From Bombus terrestris (taxonomy: Eukaryota > Arthropoda > Insecta > Hymenoptera > Apidae): 64,000 nucleotides of DNA. Location of the stretch: positions 6,557,001-6,621,000 of the forward strand of contig NC_063283.1 of the NCBI RefSeq assembly GCF_910591885.1. The letters run 5' to 3'. The position numbers and the translations under genes are program-made. Of the stretch, positions 45,400 through 55,745 are shown piece by piece. Position 1 is the first letter of the stretch; each line of letters starts with the position of its first letter. The notes under the pieces are model-generated. The model made no database searches. It saw only the letters and a program-made list of their open reading frames with translations, and had not been told where the DNA came from.

Positions 45400-46150
45400 T
45401 TCCCAGCGTACAGCCGCCGAGTTAATGCCACGTATTTTCATCGCCACAGTTTAACGCGTTTGACAAGCCCCAGAAACCATCGTCATCAACAAACCACCGT
45501 TTCTTCCACGGTACATTTATTTAATCAGCGTACTTGCGCGCGTTTCGTTCGGCCTGAACGCTGATTCCAGTTGTGTACAGAGACTTAAAGCGGCAGTATA
45601 TTCATCGTCGCCGAGAAAAGTACTTCCTAATGAGCTCGCTCTTTTGCAGTCGGAGCAGAGAAAGCGGGAGGTGGCGGTTGCCGTTGGTCCTCGAGCGTGG
45701 TTCCATTGGCCATTGCAAACTGAATTGCCGATAATTGCTTTCCGCACCGCCTAAAATGATAATTAAATTCCTGGTCGCGCTATTACCCATGGCAAGCCAT
45801 TGTCGTCATAATGGCCTTTCATGGAGCAGCGTAAGGGAAATCGTAGCTACATTTAAGGATGTTCTGCAAACAACATCACCCCTGGCTCCCTCCCTCTTTT
45901 GCTAATGAACAAAATGGATACTCTCTTCTCCAGGGCGACACTGCAACGCGTAAAGTAACGTTTAATTAATCGCGCATTTATTGCACGCGTTTTGCACGCT
46001 CGACCTCAAATAGTCTGGCCACGGGCGTTTATAGCGAACAGTTGCGCCATACGACGAAAATTATGAGCTGTCCGAGTACCCGGAATATGGCCGATGTGAC
46101 AGATTCTGTCAAGCTCGAAAGAAGCGTCGAAATGCACGAGTTTTGATAGT
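45400..46150. other. CpG-richer island
   Basis: Non-repetitive, GC-balanced sequence. Minus frames of 76 and 62 codons at 45517-45790 overlap and are unrecognised. It could be a conserved regulatory block. Confidence 0.3.
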
Positions 46151-46899
46151 AATTTTGTCATCCGGAACCTCTTGCAGGCTAGTTACGTTATCATAGTAAC
46201 AAGTTGCAAGCTACGTTTGACGAGTTACGTAATGAAATGAGTAGCAAGTTTCATAATGAAGCAAGTAGAGCTCTGCGAGTGAATTTTGTAAATTGAATGT
46301 GAGATGGTGATCCTGTTCGAGGGAAAATTTACAAAAAATGCTTCTGATCTACAATTCGCCGTTAACATGATTTTACGTTAAGCTATAACGAGATATAATG
46401 CGAACAGAAGTACGTCGATAAAATGGGAGTAAAAATGTTTTAAGTAGAATGATTGTTCGAGAGACTATTTATCGGGATAAAATATCGTATTGAATAAGAA
46501 CAAGGTTATTAGAATAATAATTATATATTTGAATAATAATTAAACTACAAGGCTAATCTATTCGTTAAATCGGATTCCACTTTATGAATAAACGTGGAAC
46601 GAGATACACTGAACAACAATTGGTATACAGCTGAAACAGCATCGAGGAACGAGTAAAAATTGAAATTCTTTCCCAATAAAGATATTCGATACTTACTTCG
46701 TTAAAACGTACTACATACTAAAATATCTAAAACGAATAAAAAGAAAGGAATAAAAAACCCGATAAAAATCTCATTTAGACTACTATATATTTTGAAAGTG
46801 TTAAAGCTCACTGTAACGTGCGACTAAAATCCCCCCATAAAATACCACGGACCTCTCTCTGCAAACTCCTTCTACGACAAGAATAACAGCATTTCGCGA
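46151..46899. other. AT-rich intergenic DNA with short repeated words
   Basis: 'gttac(g/a)', 'caagttgcaagc' and 'agcaagtttcataatgaagcaagtag' at 46180-46270 give a slightly repetitive patch. Nothing else visible. Confidence 0.4.
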
Positions 46900-47450
46900 A
46901 GCGAGAAGCGGTTCCGCAATCGGACTTATTATTTTACCCGCTCATCGAAGAATTTGTGCTCGAGCGGCCCTCGATCGGTGGAAGCTCGTGAAACAAACGT
47001 TTCCTCGAAAGGAGTCGGAGAGAAAATTCACTCGGCAAATCGTGCAAAGTGTTTACCAGGGACGATTGGTCCTTGCCGGATAGAAACGCGGCGGCTAAGG
47101 GTCGCAAACCCTCGGCAGACTCCGCGCGCGTTGTTATTGTTCAACAAGCTTATCGATTTGTCACCAGTGGCCCTTCCCATTATATCCTCTAAACTTGACG
47201 TATAAACGGCCATTCTCTCGCGTTCTATTACGTGACCGTCGAGCCAGGATAAAGAGAAAGGATCCCTCTTAATCGCTGAAACGCGATACAACGCGCAGCT
47301 ACGCGGCCGACTTGCGACGCGCGATACGAGCATTGTGAATCGCAAGGAATTGTTCGGCTCGCGAGTTCATTTCCATTGACATTGTGCTTGCTCAGAGGAA
47401 ACGCGTCCCCTTCTGTATCGATCATGAGACGATTCAATGAAAACGGGATG
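46900..47450. other. CpG-rich island with an unrecognised 101-105 codon minus frame
   Basis: The minus strand is open at 47028-47345. The most upstream start is TTG; the first ATG is four codons in. The translation is Arg- and Ser-rich, with 'LLNNNNARG' in its second half, and matches no family known to me. The plus strand is open over 46954-47205 in the same place, which suggests composition as the cause. A regulatory or untranslated role is possible. Confidence 0.2.
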
Positions 47451-49169
47451 TTTGATGCTTTAAAGCGAGATTTAGTATGCGTTACTCTTGCCTGAACTTC
47501 GAACGAGTTGTTTGATTATATATACATATGTATCTTGCTACGAGAAGAGGGAATCATTGCTAAAAGGTCAACCTGCTATGAATTGGTTCTTTAAGTGATA
47601 TTGCAAAATAGCTATGAATATAATAACAATTGTTCTGCATAATATGTAAATTAACGTAAATTCAGATTTTATATAATACTAAGAAGAACGATATTTTTAG
47701 TAATAAGTTATGTGCGGTACTAAAACGTTTATAAAAATTCTAAGCCAAATCCTATTTCGATACCGCCAGGCTGAAGTGAAACTATCTATCTATGAAGAAG
47801 AATGACAGAGTAACATAGGAGAACTATGAGAAGAAAAAACGGAAAGTTATTAAGCGATCTGTTTTTTATAAGCCGATCTCACGATTAGAAGATCCTAATT
47901 ATAATCAGCTCGTTATACCAGTCGCATGATTATAGCGTGGATAGAATAATAAAGTACTATTTCTCTTCTTGTATCTATATCAGAAATAACTTAAACAATC
48001 AAGATCTCTCAAAAAAAGCCAATCAATATTTTCAAGTTTATTTGATTACTATCTATCTACACGTGATTGCCCGAAACAAACCGTAGAACCTAGAGCACCC
48101 AAATTGATTGAGCAATCAATTCCAAAAATAGTTAGTCGCGGGTCGCTCACTACGAACTTCCAGTTCGCTGACAGTCGGAAACAAAAAAGAACAGCCATGA
48201 AATACGACGTCACGGTTGGTCTGGACGTGCGAGGTCAAGATTTCTCATTCATCTTCGACCATTCTGTCTGAATGGCCACGTGTTCCCACCTTTCATTATC
48301 AGCTTCGATTCGACAACGTACAACACTTTCGATGAACAAAAAAAAAACTGAATGGAGACGAAAATTGTATCGTGTGCCGAATTCAACGATCAATTGTATT
48401 TCGATCGGAAAATCAATCAGCTGTACAGAGATCGCGGTACGATTAGCGATAACTAATAATTCAACGAAACGATTTTCCACGGTGATTGTTCGTAGATGAG
48501 ATTTACAATAATTATTATGGACATTGATTCGTGTCGATTATCGTAGACGTTGATTTTCAGTGGAATTGCACACCGTTGCAATTACACGGTGAAATTAACG
48601 CCATAGAGGTGCAATTTTAATATCATCTGTATTGACAATGCATCGCAAATAGAACTGAACCGCCCGTTTGCTTCTATGTTTATTTGAACGCGTTATATTA
48701 TGTTATGCGATACAGGAATATGGAAGGCGATCCACTTTTCACTGTTAGCGAAAGAGTATAGCAAACAGCGAGCAACACTCTGATATCTGTATGCTATCGA
48801 TTATTGTCTTCGATTTAAACAATGTTACCAAAGTACGTGATCCGTGAATTTTGCAGGAATAGCTTGGAATCGATAAAATGTTTCCTCTTTGCTTTTTAAG
48901 TAATGAACGTATCGAAATGGGAGAAAATATATGTTAAATAATTTGTTGTTCATGACATGGAATACTTATAAATTGTACATGAAATTTCACCTGCGCAGTG
49001 TTTCTAGTAAACATCGTTCCATAAAAAAGATACGGTTTGTGCTTCTCTTAATACATCTTCAAAAAACGGGAAACAATTCTTGCTGCGATTTATAACAAAT
49101 TATCGTAATTTAATTAATATAGAACAAAAAAATATAGAAGTATAAATTTGTTTTTAATATTTTCATATA
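47451..49169. other. Long stretch without a supported gene
   Basis: AT-rich apart from 48130-48500, where both strands are open (81 and 75 codons) in a CpG-containing patch. The word 'acggtgaaattaacg' lies near 48586. There is no recognisable product or element end. Confidence 0.4.
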
Positions 49170-49353
49170 TACAGTTGTTGTAAAAATCTTTTATGAATAC
49201 GTTACTTTACTACATTTAAATTTCATCGACATAACCGTGATAATCGTGTCACAACAACAATAATAGAGCTGCAATAAGTTTTATATAATATACATAATAC
49301 ATTCGTAAGTCTTCTCCATAATAAATATTGAAATACTTTGACGAGCCACTGTA
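49170..49353. mobile_element. Possible Tc1-type remnant, about 184 bp
   Basis: The right end, reverse-complemented, reads TACAGTGGCTCGTCAAAGTA. The left end reads TACAGTTGTTGTAAAAATC. Only the first bases match well. The CAGTGGCTC tip is shared with 52545, which suggests one family. The internal phrase 'cataaccgtgataatcgtg' recurs in altered form at 37208. Confidence 0.35.
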
Positions 49354-49504
49354 TGCGTAATAACTTTATGATACAGCACATGAATTTAATTTAATTCCCC
49401 ACTTCAACCAAAGATTTGAGTCGACAGAATGATTCAATATCACACATTGTTGTCGTAATGCGTTATAATTTGACATAATAATGTCCTGGCTATAACCAGC
49501 TGAA

Positions 49505-49823
49505 AGAATCAACGTTCGAATTTAGCGCGCGCTGTAAAGACAAGCGGTAAAGCTGTCACGCTATTGGCCAGCCAATGGCGTGGCTGCGTTGCGCATAATA
49601 CCGACAGACGTCGCTCGGTGGCGCTGATGTCGTACAGCGAACACGCAGCAGCGGCGCGCACAGCGCCGCTCATCGACGGAATAGAGCGAGACCGGACGTG
49701 AGAGAGAACGAGGCAGACTCGTTCGCGTTCCGCCGAGGTGGTGCAGTTTTCCAGTGTCGCGTAGAGTGTAGTGTTTTTCTTCCTTTCCCCCGTTTCCGAG
49801 CATCGAGTGTTGTGTGCGTCACG
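49505..49823 (+). promoter_or_regulatory. Strong candidate promoter and non-coding first exon
   Basis: At 49563-49576 the sequence ATTGGC-CA-GCCAAT is an inverted pair of CCAAT boxes. It opens a dense CpG island (gcgcgcacagcgccgct at about 49654-49670). No TATA box is seen. The proposed exon starts somewhere between 49680 and 49770 and ends at the consensus donor CACG|GTGAGG, with the GT at 49824-49825. The minus-strand frames here are Arg/Ser/Cys-rich translations of CpG sequence and are not called. If the exon is real, the gene runs to the right and its next exons may lie beyond 50 kb or outside the window. Direction is inferred from the donor only. Confidence 0.4.
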
Positions 49824-50560
49824 GTGAGGCGAAGCAGACCCATCCCCCATGATCGAGGAGTGCATTTAGGTAATTAAGAATTTTCTCATACGGCCGCGCC
49901 CCATTAAAATGCGATCCTCGTTCCCATCGGGACGCCTCGCAACGAGGAACCGACTACGGTGCGCCACCATAGCGCACACGCCGTGCCGGTGTTATTACCA
50001 GTCCGCTACGTTTCTTTGAAATTAGTTGAAAAATTACGTGCTAGACTATGTCGCGGCGAGTGTTTCGTGAATAATTACGATCGTCGTTTTTTACCTCGTA
50101 GATCGTGTGTGTTCGCGGTATCGTACGCAAGGTGTGCACGGAAGTAAAAAAAAAGCACGGTGCCGCCGGGAGGGAGACGACAATTTGCAGCGTGGTGTGA
50201 CGCCGCGTCAATGTCGATTCGTGTTGTTCGAAACGGTCGTTCCGAAGGTTCGTAAGCAAAACGGAGTATGTATATACACGCGGCTCTCTCCCTTTTTTCT
50301 TCGCTGTGCGCGCGGACAACGTGTGCTACGTAGAGATACGAAAATAATGGTGCGCTCTCTATGGTACTATCTTATCGCCGAACTCGACAGTGGCAGTGAA
50401 ACAGTGTTTTCGTTGGCCCCGCGTGTATCGCCTTATTTTCTTTCTTTTCGTATTTATTTCAGTATGTATATAACGTTGATAGCCAACACGACAATCGTAA
50501 TTTGATCACGACACATGTAACGTAAAGGCGAACACACACACACACACACAGCGTGGAAGA
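49824..50560. other. Continuation of CpG island, with CA microsatellite
   Basis: CpG-rich throughout. The plus strand is open for 132 codons at 50107-50505 and the minus strand for 92 codons at 50041-50319; neither product is recognised. (CA)n at 50531-50550. It may hold further 5' untranslated sequence or the start of a first intron. Confidence 0.35.
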
Positions 50561-51489
50561 TAGGAAGCTGGTGCTGGCAAATCGAACGATCGGTTCTTTT
50601 CCCCCCTACTCCGGATATTAACGAAAGAGGGAGAGATGAAATACAGAGCGAGATACGTAGAGAATGAATGGTCCTGTATGTGTACGTGTCTACGTGAGCG
50701 TGTAAGAGAGATAGACAGTCCTAGGCTCGCCATTGGTTTTCTCCCGTGACTGTACCGCTTCTGGTCGTCGACTTGTATCTGCGTACCTTTTTCCACGCAC
50801 TCGATGCGCGCCACATATGTATATACTGCACCGCGTGCTACTGTCTCTCCGAAACAATGCTGGTTTTCGCTCCACGCTTTCGGTACCGAAAGTGAACGAT
50901 ACCATTAATAACCGTAGAAGTCTTTAAACGTGCTCTTCTGGTAAACAATTTCAACAATTACGTATGTTTTTACACATATTACGGTTTGAATATTAATTTT
51001 CGTCTAATTGGATTTCATATAATAATTATATATACATTACGATGATAAACGTTTATCGTTGTATGAATGCTAAACGATGTTTTAATTAGCCATATTTAAT
51101 TTTCACGCTCGTGGAAGAAATAGTACGTTTAATATACGTTTACCTGCAAAATGGCATCGTAACGAGGAACGTTTTTATTTCATTTTTTTTTTTTTCTATA
51201 TTACGGTTTATCTTCGAAATTCATAGTGCACAAATCACGAGTTAAGCGGAATAACTATCGCGGCGTAAAACTCGTTGGGCGTTGCATTTATGGAAAAGCC
51301 GGTTCGCGTGTTATATAAAGACTCGGTTCGTTTGTAGTGCGAATCAACTGTCGGTGAAAGAGGGAATTTTGCACGAATCAGTGATAAATTGACTGTAGCT
51401 CCGTTTCTTTTCGTAACATTAGAATATTCGAATTTCTCATTGTGACTCATAATTCTTAAACATTATTTAATACAAAAGAAAACAGAATG
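50561..51489. other. CpG-rich then AT-rich intergenic DNA
   Basis: Up to about 50920 the composition stays mixed, with open frames on both strands (102 and 71 minus, 64 plus), none recognised. From 50930 it is AT-rich, with a T-run near 51184-51196. A 71-codon minus frame at 51235-51450 is unrecognised. Confidence 0.4.
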
Positions 51490-51830
51490 ATAACCCTGCT
51501 ATTCGCCTAAAGTTTTCTTCAAGTTTGTTTCTTGGGGATATGGCCCGGTGAAGAAAAATATGAAATTTTGAAAATATTATAATACTTGTGTGAGTAATAT
51601 TATTTGTTATGTATATATAGAACAAAAATCCTTTTATGTATTGACAAATATAACATCTTTTGATAATGGTATCGAATGAAGAAAATACTAATCACTCCAA
51701 TAGTCGATTATAAAATATTACATCTAAGAAAGGATAACAATAATTTGTTTTTTTAAATAACTTCATTTATTCAGGAATGCAAGATACATAAAAGATAGAC
51801 GTATCCTACAGAAAAGAACAGCAGGGTTAA
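51490..51830. mobile_element. piggyBac-like MITE, about 341 bp
   Basis: The right end is GAACAGCAGGG followed by TTAA (51827-51830). The left end is ATAA followed by CCCTGCTATTC (51494-51504). The ends are inverted repeats over 11 bases with one mismatch. TTAA targets and CCC..GGG tips are the piggyBac signature; the left TTAA has one change. The interior is AT-rich with no transposase frame, so it is a non-autonomous or decayed copy. Confidence 0.6.
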
Positions 51831-52544
51831 ACGAATCTGCAAAAATTCACCGCCATAAACTCCACAAATTGAAAATAAGAACTGATGACGTTACACTGCT
51901 TTTTTTCTTATTTTCAAATTTGCTTATCGCGTATTACGATTCATAACTATGACAATCGCGTTCAAGCAGTCGTTCAGTAGCGGAGCAAACGTGTAGATTA
52001 ACAAATGGTGACGATTCCACGCACCGGATCCTTGCGGATTATGGACGAATAGTGTGATTGCACGAAATTAGTCGCAGCGGATCGTCCGTGAACGTTATGC
52101 AATGTCTGGTGCAACGACCTGCGTTACATTGGAAAAACGAGGGTTTTACGGATAAAGCGGGAAGAGTCTATCGCGCAAGGATCGGGCGCGTGTTCGCCGG
52201 TTTCAAACGATTGGACCATTCGCGTTCGTTAAGTCGCACACAAGCAAAACGCGCGTGCGTATAACGGAACGCAGATTGCACTAAATTCCACAGTCCAATT
52301 GCATTGCGGACAGCAGCAGAGCGAAACGGTCACAGTCGCCCCAGTGTATAGACGCGTGGTCGATTAGAAAGACAGCGAAGGCTAAATATAGTGCGTTCGC
52401 GTTAACAGAGAGCTTTTCAATTTGTTAGTCGGATATACATCCCCTGTTCATGAGCATCGGAACAATTCTGTGTTTCGTTTAACACGTGGTAATTGGTTCA
52501 AATTGGTTCGGCGGAATGATTAATCAATCACATTGTTAAGTTCA
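51831..52544. other. CpG-richer stretch, possible second regulatory island
   Basis: At 51960-52430 CpG density rises again ('cgttcagtagcgg' at about 51971 includes an initiator-like TCAGT). A 68-codon plus frame at 52058-52264 is unrecognised. The flanks are AT-rich. Confidence 0.3.
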
Positions 52545-52735
52545 CAGTGGCTCACGAAAATATTGAAACATTCGTAGATACATTTAATGAACATTATGTG
52601 TTTTATTGCGTTTGATTCCTTTCTCGTTCATTTTCTTCTTCACAGTTTTCCTTGGCAAGATAGTCAATTAATTTAGAGTAATTATGAAGTAAATAGCATA
52701 TCAGGTTTCTTTTAAGGTTTCTTTTGTTCTGCACG
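52545..52735 (+). repeat. Tc1-tipped dispersed repeat, copy A
   Basis: It starts CAGTGGCTCACGAAAATATT, similar to the tip at 49353 (minus). The later part (52615-52735) matches 53620-53745: 'ctcgttcat...ttgg(c/a)aag(a/g)ta...aattaattt', then 'tt(t/c)ttaaggtttcttt'. No inverted right end was found. Confidence 0.45.
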
Positions 52736-53255
52736 TTACACGAAACATTCTGAAATTTCATTAGAATTGTAACGAGCCTCTATCTCTATTATGGTAGACA
52801 TACATGTGTATGTCTGTCGTAGACATATGTACGTAGAGATATAGAGAAACGATAATACACGTGGTATGATAATAGCAATGACAAGAAACAGATAATATTT
52901 ATTACCCGTGTTTATAAATACAAAGAGCAGTGGAAAAAGTAGTTCATCAAGTCGAAACTCACAGTTAGTACACGTGTACTCCAGACTAATTTTCAAAATC
53001 GTTTGTCTCGAAAAATTTCCTTTCTCCATTTCCCATTTATTTTTTCACGAGGAATCACTCCATGCTCGGCTGTACCATTAATTACTAGATACACCCTGTA
53101 TATCTGGCGATGAGTCGACGTCATTAGGATCTATGGTACTTTACTTGTTCTGCAGATTTTTTTATGAATAAGAGTTTGAGATGAGATTTGGACCGCGGAC
53201 GTATTTTCATTAATCAAGTCTTCAATTGAAAAGGTGATGGGCAGATTAGGGGAGA
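52736..53255. other. Intergenic DNA
   Basis: A 97-codon minus frame at 52736-53029 is Phe/Ile/Leu-rich and unrecognised. 'acatacatgtgtatgtctgt' near 52799-52818 is partly self-complementary. 'tacaccctgtatatc' at 53092 resembles another element edge without a partner. Confidence 0.4.
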
Positions 53256-53292
53256 GACACGATATTTATGACACGATATTTATGACACGATT
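53256..53292. repeat. Short tandem repeat, 14 bp unit
   Basis: GACACGATATTTAT occurs twice exactly and a third time for its first seven bases. Confidence 0.9.
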
Positions 53293-53599
53293 GGTTGATA
53301 CGTTGGCGTGTCTCGAATTATTCAAATCGTATATTTATTTACTTTAGCTATTCAATTTTTATTCTTCTTTTTTTCAATCTGGTTACCTCTTATTCCTCTT
53401 GGAAATTAATCTCGATGTGATTATAAAGTTAAATTGAGTTGCTCCAATTTTTTCTCTCATCTCTTTTTCTTAATTGCACTTGTATTGCCGGAGAGAATAT
53501 GTACTTGTCAAAGACAGGTCTTTTGAAATTTTGTTTTTAATTTGAGTAACGAATATCAGATAGATAGAAGTTTATTATTTCGAAGTTATTTCGCCATGA
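53293..53599. other. AT-rich spacer
   Basis: Nothing visible. Confidence 0.5.
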
Positions 53600-53745
53600 A
53601 TCAAATGGTGCTTAATTCTTTTTATTCTTTTGTCGTTCATCTTGTTCATAATTTTCGTTGGAAAGGTAGGAAATTAATTTCCAATAAATGTGAAATAGAT
53701 ATATTATAGTGTATCAAGTTCGTCTTAAGGTTTCTTTGATTACTT
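53600..53745 (+). repeat. Dispersed repeat, copy B
   Basis: Diverged copy of 52590-52735 in the same orientation, about 1 kb downstream, ending in the shared 'cttaaggtttctttg'. The Tc1-like tip of copy A is not seen here. Confidence 0.45.
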
Positions 53746-54740
53746 AACTGCCGCACGGACGTTCATTAAATATAGTCTAAGTTAAATATTCTCGATTAAC
53801 GCGTACATTGTGCAATCGTTCGTTATCGTACAACAGATGCATTATTATCGACGATCGATAAGGATCGAATAATCCATTATCCCGATCTAGCAAAAACTCG
53901 TTTATGCACATGGTAGTTAGGATCTAACGAGCAAAAATACTTGTCTTTAACCCACGTTTGCATGTTTTTATCTGCGTAGCAGCGTCAGTGCCATCTGTCA
54001 ATGACACGGAAAATTTATTGAATCGAAAAAGCCGTATCGTTCGACACATCAATATTACATTATCCACGCTTGTTCGAATCGTTGCTCCAAGTTTCATTGA
54101 TCACGAGGATATGTTTTAACCAAAGAATGAACGTGCAGTAAATGTCATGTAACGCGTAGTAAATACGTGTTGCTACAATGGTTTTCAATTATCAAATGCT
54201 TTAAAGCAGTGTTGGAAATAAAAATAATTTCAGGAAAAATTGTGAGACACAATTTTAGGTTATAGAATGTGAAATATTGAAAATAGAAAGCGAGCACGTG
54301 TAGTGCGTTAAGCTCAACATTAAATAGCCTGTAATAAACATGTAAAAGATGCAAGCTTGCAATAATTTCCAAATTTCACGTTGCAAACAATTATGAATTT
54401 CAGTGAAGCGCATCGAAAGTCCTAACATATTTAAAATGTCTCGTGCTTGTAATATTTCTTTTCTCAAATGAAATTGCTTTAACAAAAGTTGATTTGGTAA
54501 TAATTCGTTGCAACATATCTCTCGAATTACTCCAATCAACGTATATATTAACCGTGTTAAACCGTATTAAAGATATTTTACATTTTGTGCAAAATCTTCT
54601 CCGTCGATTCGAATTTGGCGCGCTTAGTATCAACCAATATTTCCTATTTGCCATATTTCCAAGCGACGTCCATTTCATTAACCATCTTTGCCCGGAATCT
54701 CATCAGAAGAGAACACACGTTAAAATCGAGAAGCGATCTC
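53746..54740. other. Mostly AT-rich intergenic DNA
   Basis: Overlapping frames on both strands at 54145-54745 (up to 100 codons) have no recognised content. No repeat seen. Confidence 0.4.
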
Positions 54741-55250
54741 ATTGAAAAGATCTTGCGTCGGAGCGGGCTGTATAGCCGACGGAAAAGTGGAGCATCGGTC
54801 AATATTACGCGCGCGCAAGTAATATCGCGTAACGTGTACACCGCGTTATTGCGCGAAAATCCTCGGTTTGCCGTTAAAGAAAAAAAGATGCGGAATACCG
54901 TTCTCCGGATCGATATATCGAGGCGACGACGTTGAGAAAAAGGCCTGACCGAGATATAACCGTGACTCTTAGCTCATATGATCGCGTGCAAAGAGACCAG
55001 TGTCTCTTTGTCGAGGCAAAGTGTTTTCGCTACGTGTGTCTGTACACGACACGCAGCAGTCGGACGTGCCAAGCGCGTTCGCAACGAACAGAGCAAGAAA
55101 CCTGTCTGACGCACTTTTAGCAGCGCGCGCGCGGCCCATGATGCGATGGAGTGGGGGGTGTCGAGCCAGGGGTGCAGCATTGAACGCGGGAACCCCTTTC
55201 CGTTATTAGAGAACGTTGAATCAAGCACGACCGGTTTCCGCGTGTACTGG
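54741..55250. other. CpG-rich island with GC-alternating runs
   Basis: 'gcgcgcgcgg' lies at about 55125. An inverted repeat at 54803-54826 has 7 bp arms ATATTAC / GTAATAT around 'gcgcgcgcaa', which could extrude or form Z-DNA. Frames are open on both strands (116 and 69 plus, 84 minus), none recognised. It is a candidate regulatory island. Confidence 0.35.
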
Positions 55251-55283
55251 GTGATTCATTAGAAACGGATCAACGGTCGTTTC

Positions 55284-55745
55284 GTTTGTCTCGTTAGAAA
55301 TAAGGCGGGAAAATAGTTTCAGGCGTTGAGCGAGGGAATGATTGTTTAGCCAGAATGAAGACTAAAGGGAACCTAAACTTTAGAAAGAATAAAAATCTTT
55401 ATTTCTATATGACGGATAAATTTTTATGTGCGTCGTAATTTAGATTTATTTTATCCTCTGTACTGGAGCGGAGGATCAGTTACGTGTGAATAGGAATTTG
55501 AATAGCTCTTTTTCGTTGTTGCGTTAGAAATAAAGTGTGAAGCTTCAAACCTCGAACGAAGGACTAAACTGATTGTTTAGCCAGAATGAAGACTAAAGGG
55601 AACCTAAACTTTAAGAAGAATGAAGTTCCATGTGAGGGATAAGTTTTCATGCGCGTTTAAATTTAGGTTTAATTTGTCTTCTTTACTTGAGTGAAGGAAC
55701 AACTACGAGAGAACAGAAATTCGAATGGCTCTTTTTTCTTCTTTC
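55284..55745. repeat. Tandem duplication, about 230 bp period
   Basis: 'attgtttagccagaatgaag' plus the following 'actaaagggaacctaaacttta' is identical in both copies (55341 and 55572). 'cgttagaaataa' precedes at 55292 and 55522. 'aatttgaatagctctttt' / 'aattcgaatggctctttt' closes each unit. The rest of the unit is more diverged. Confidence 0.88.
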
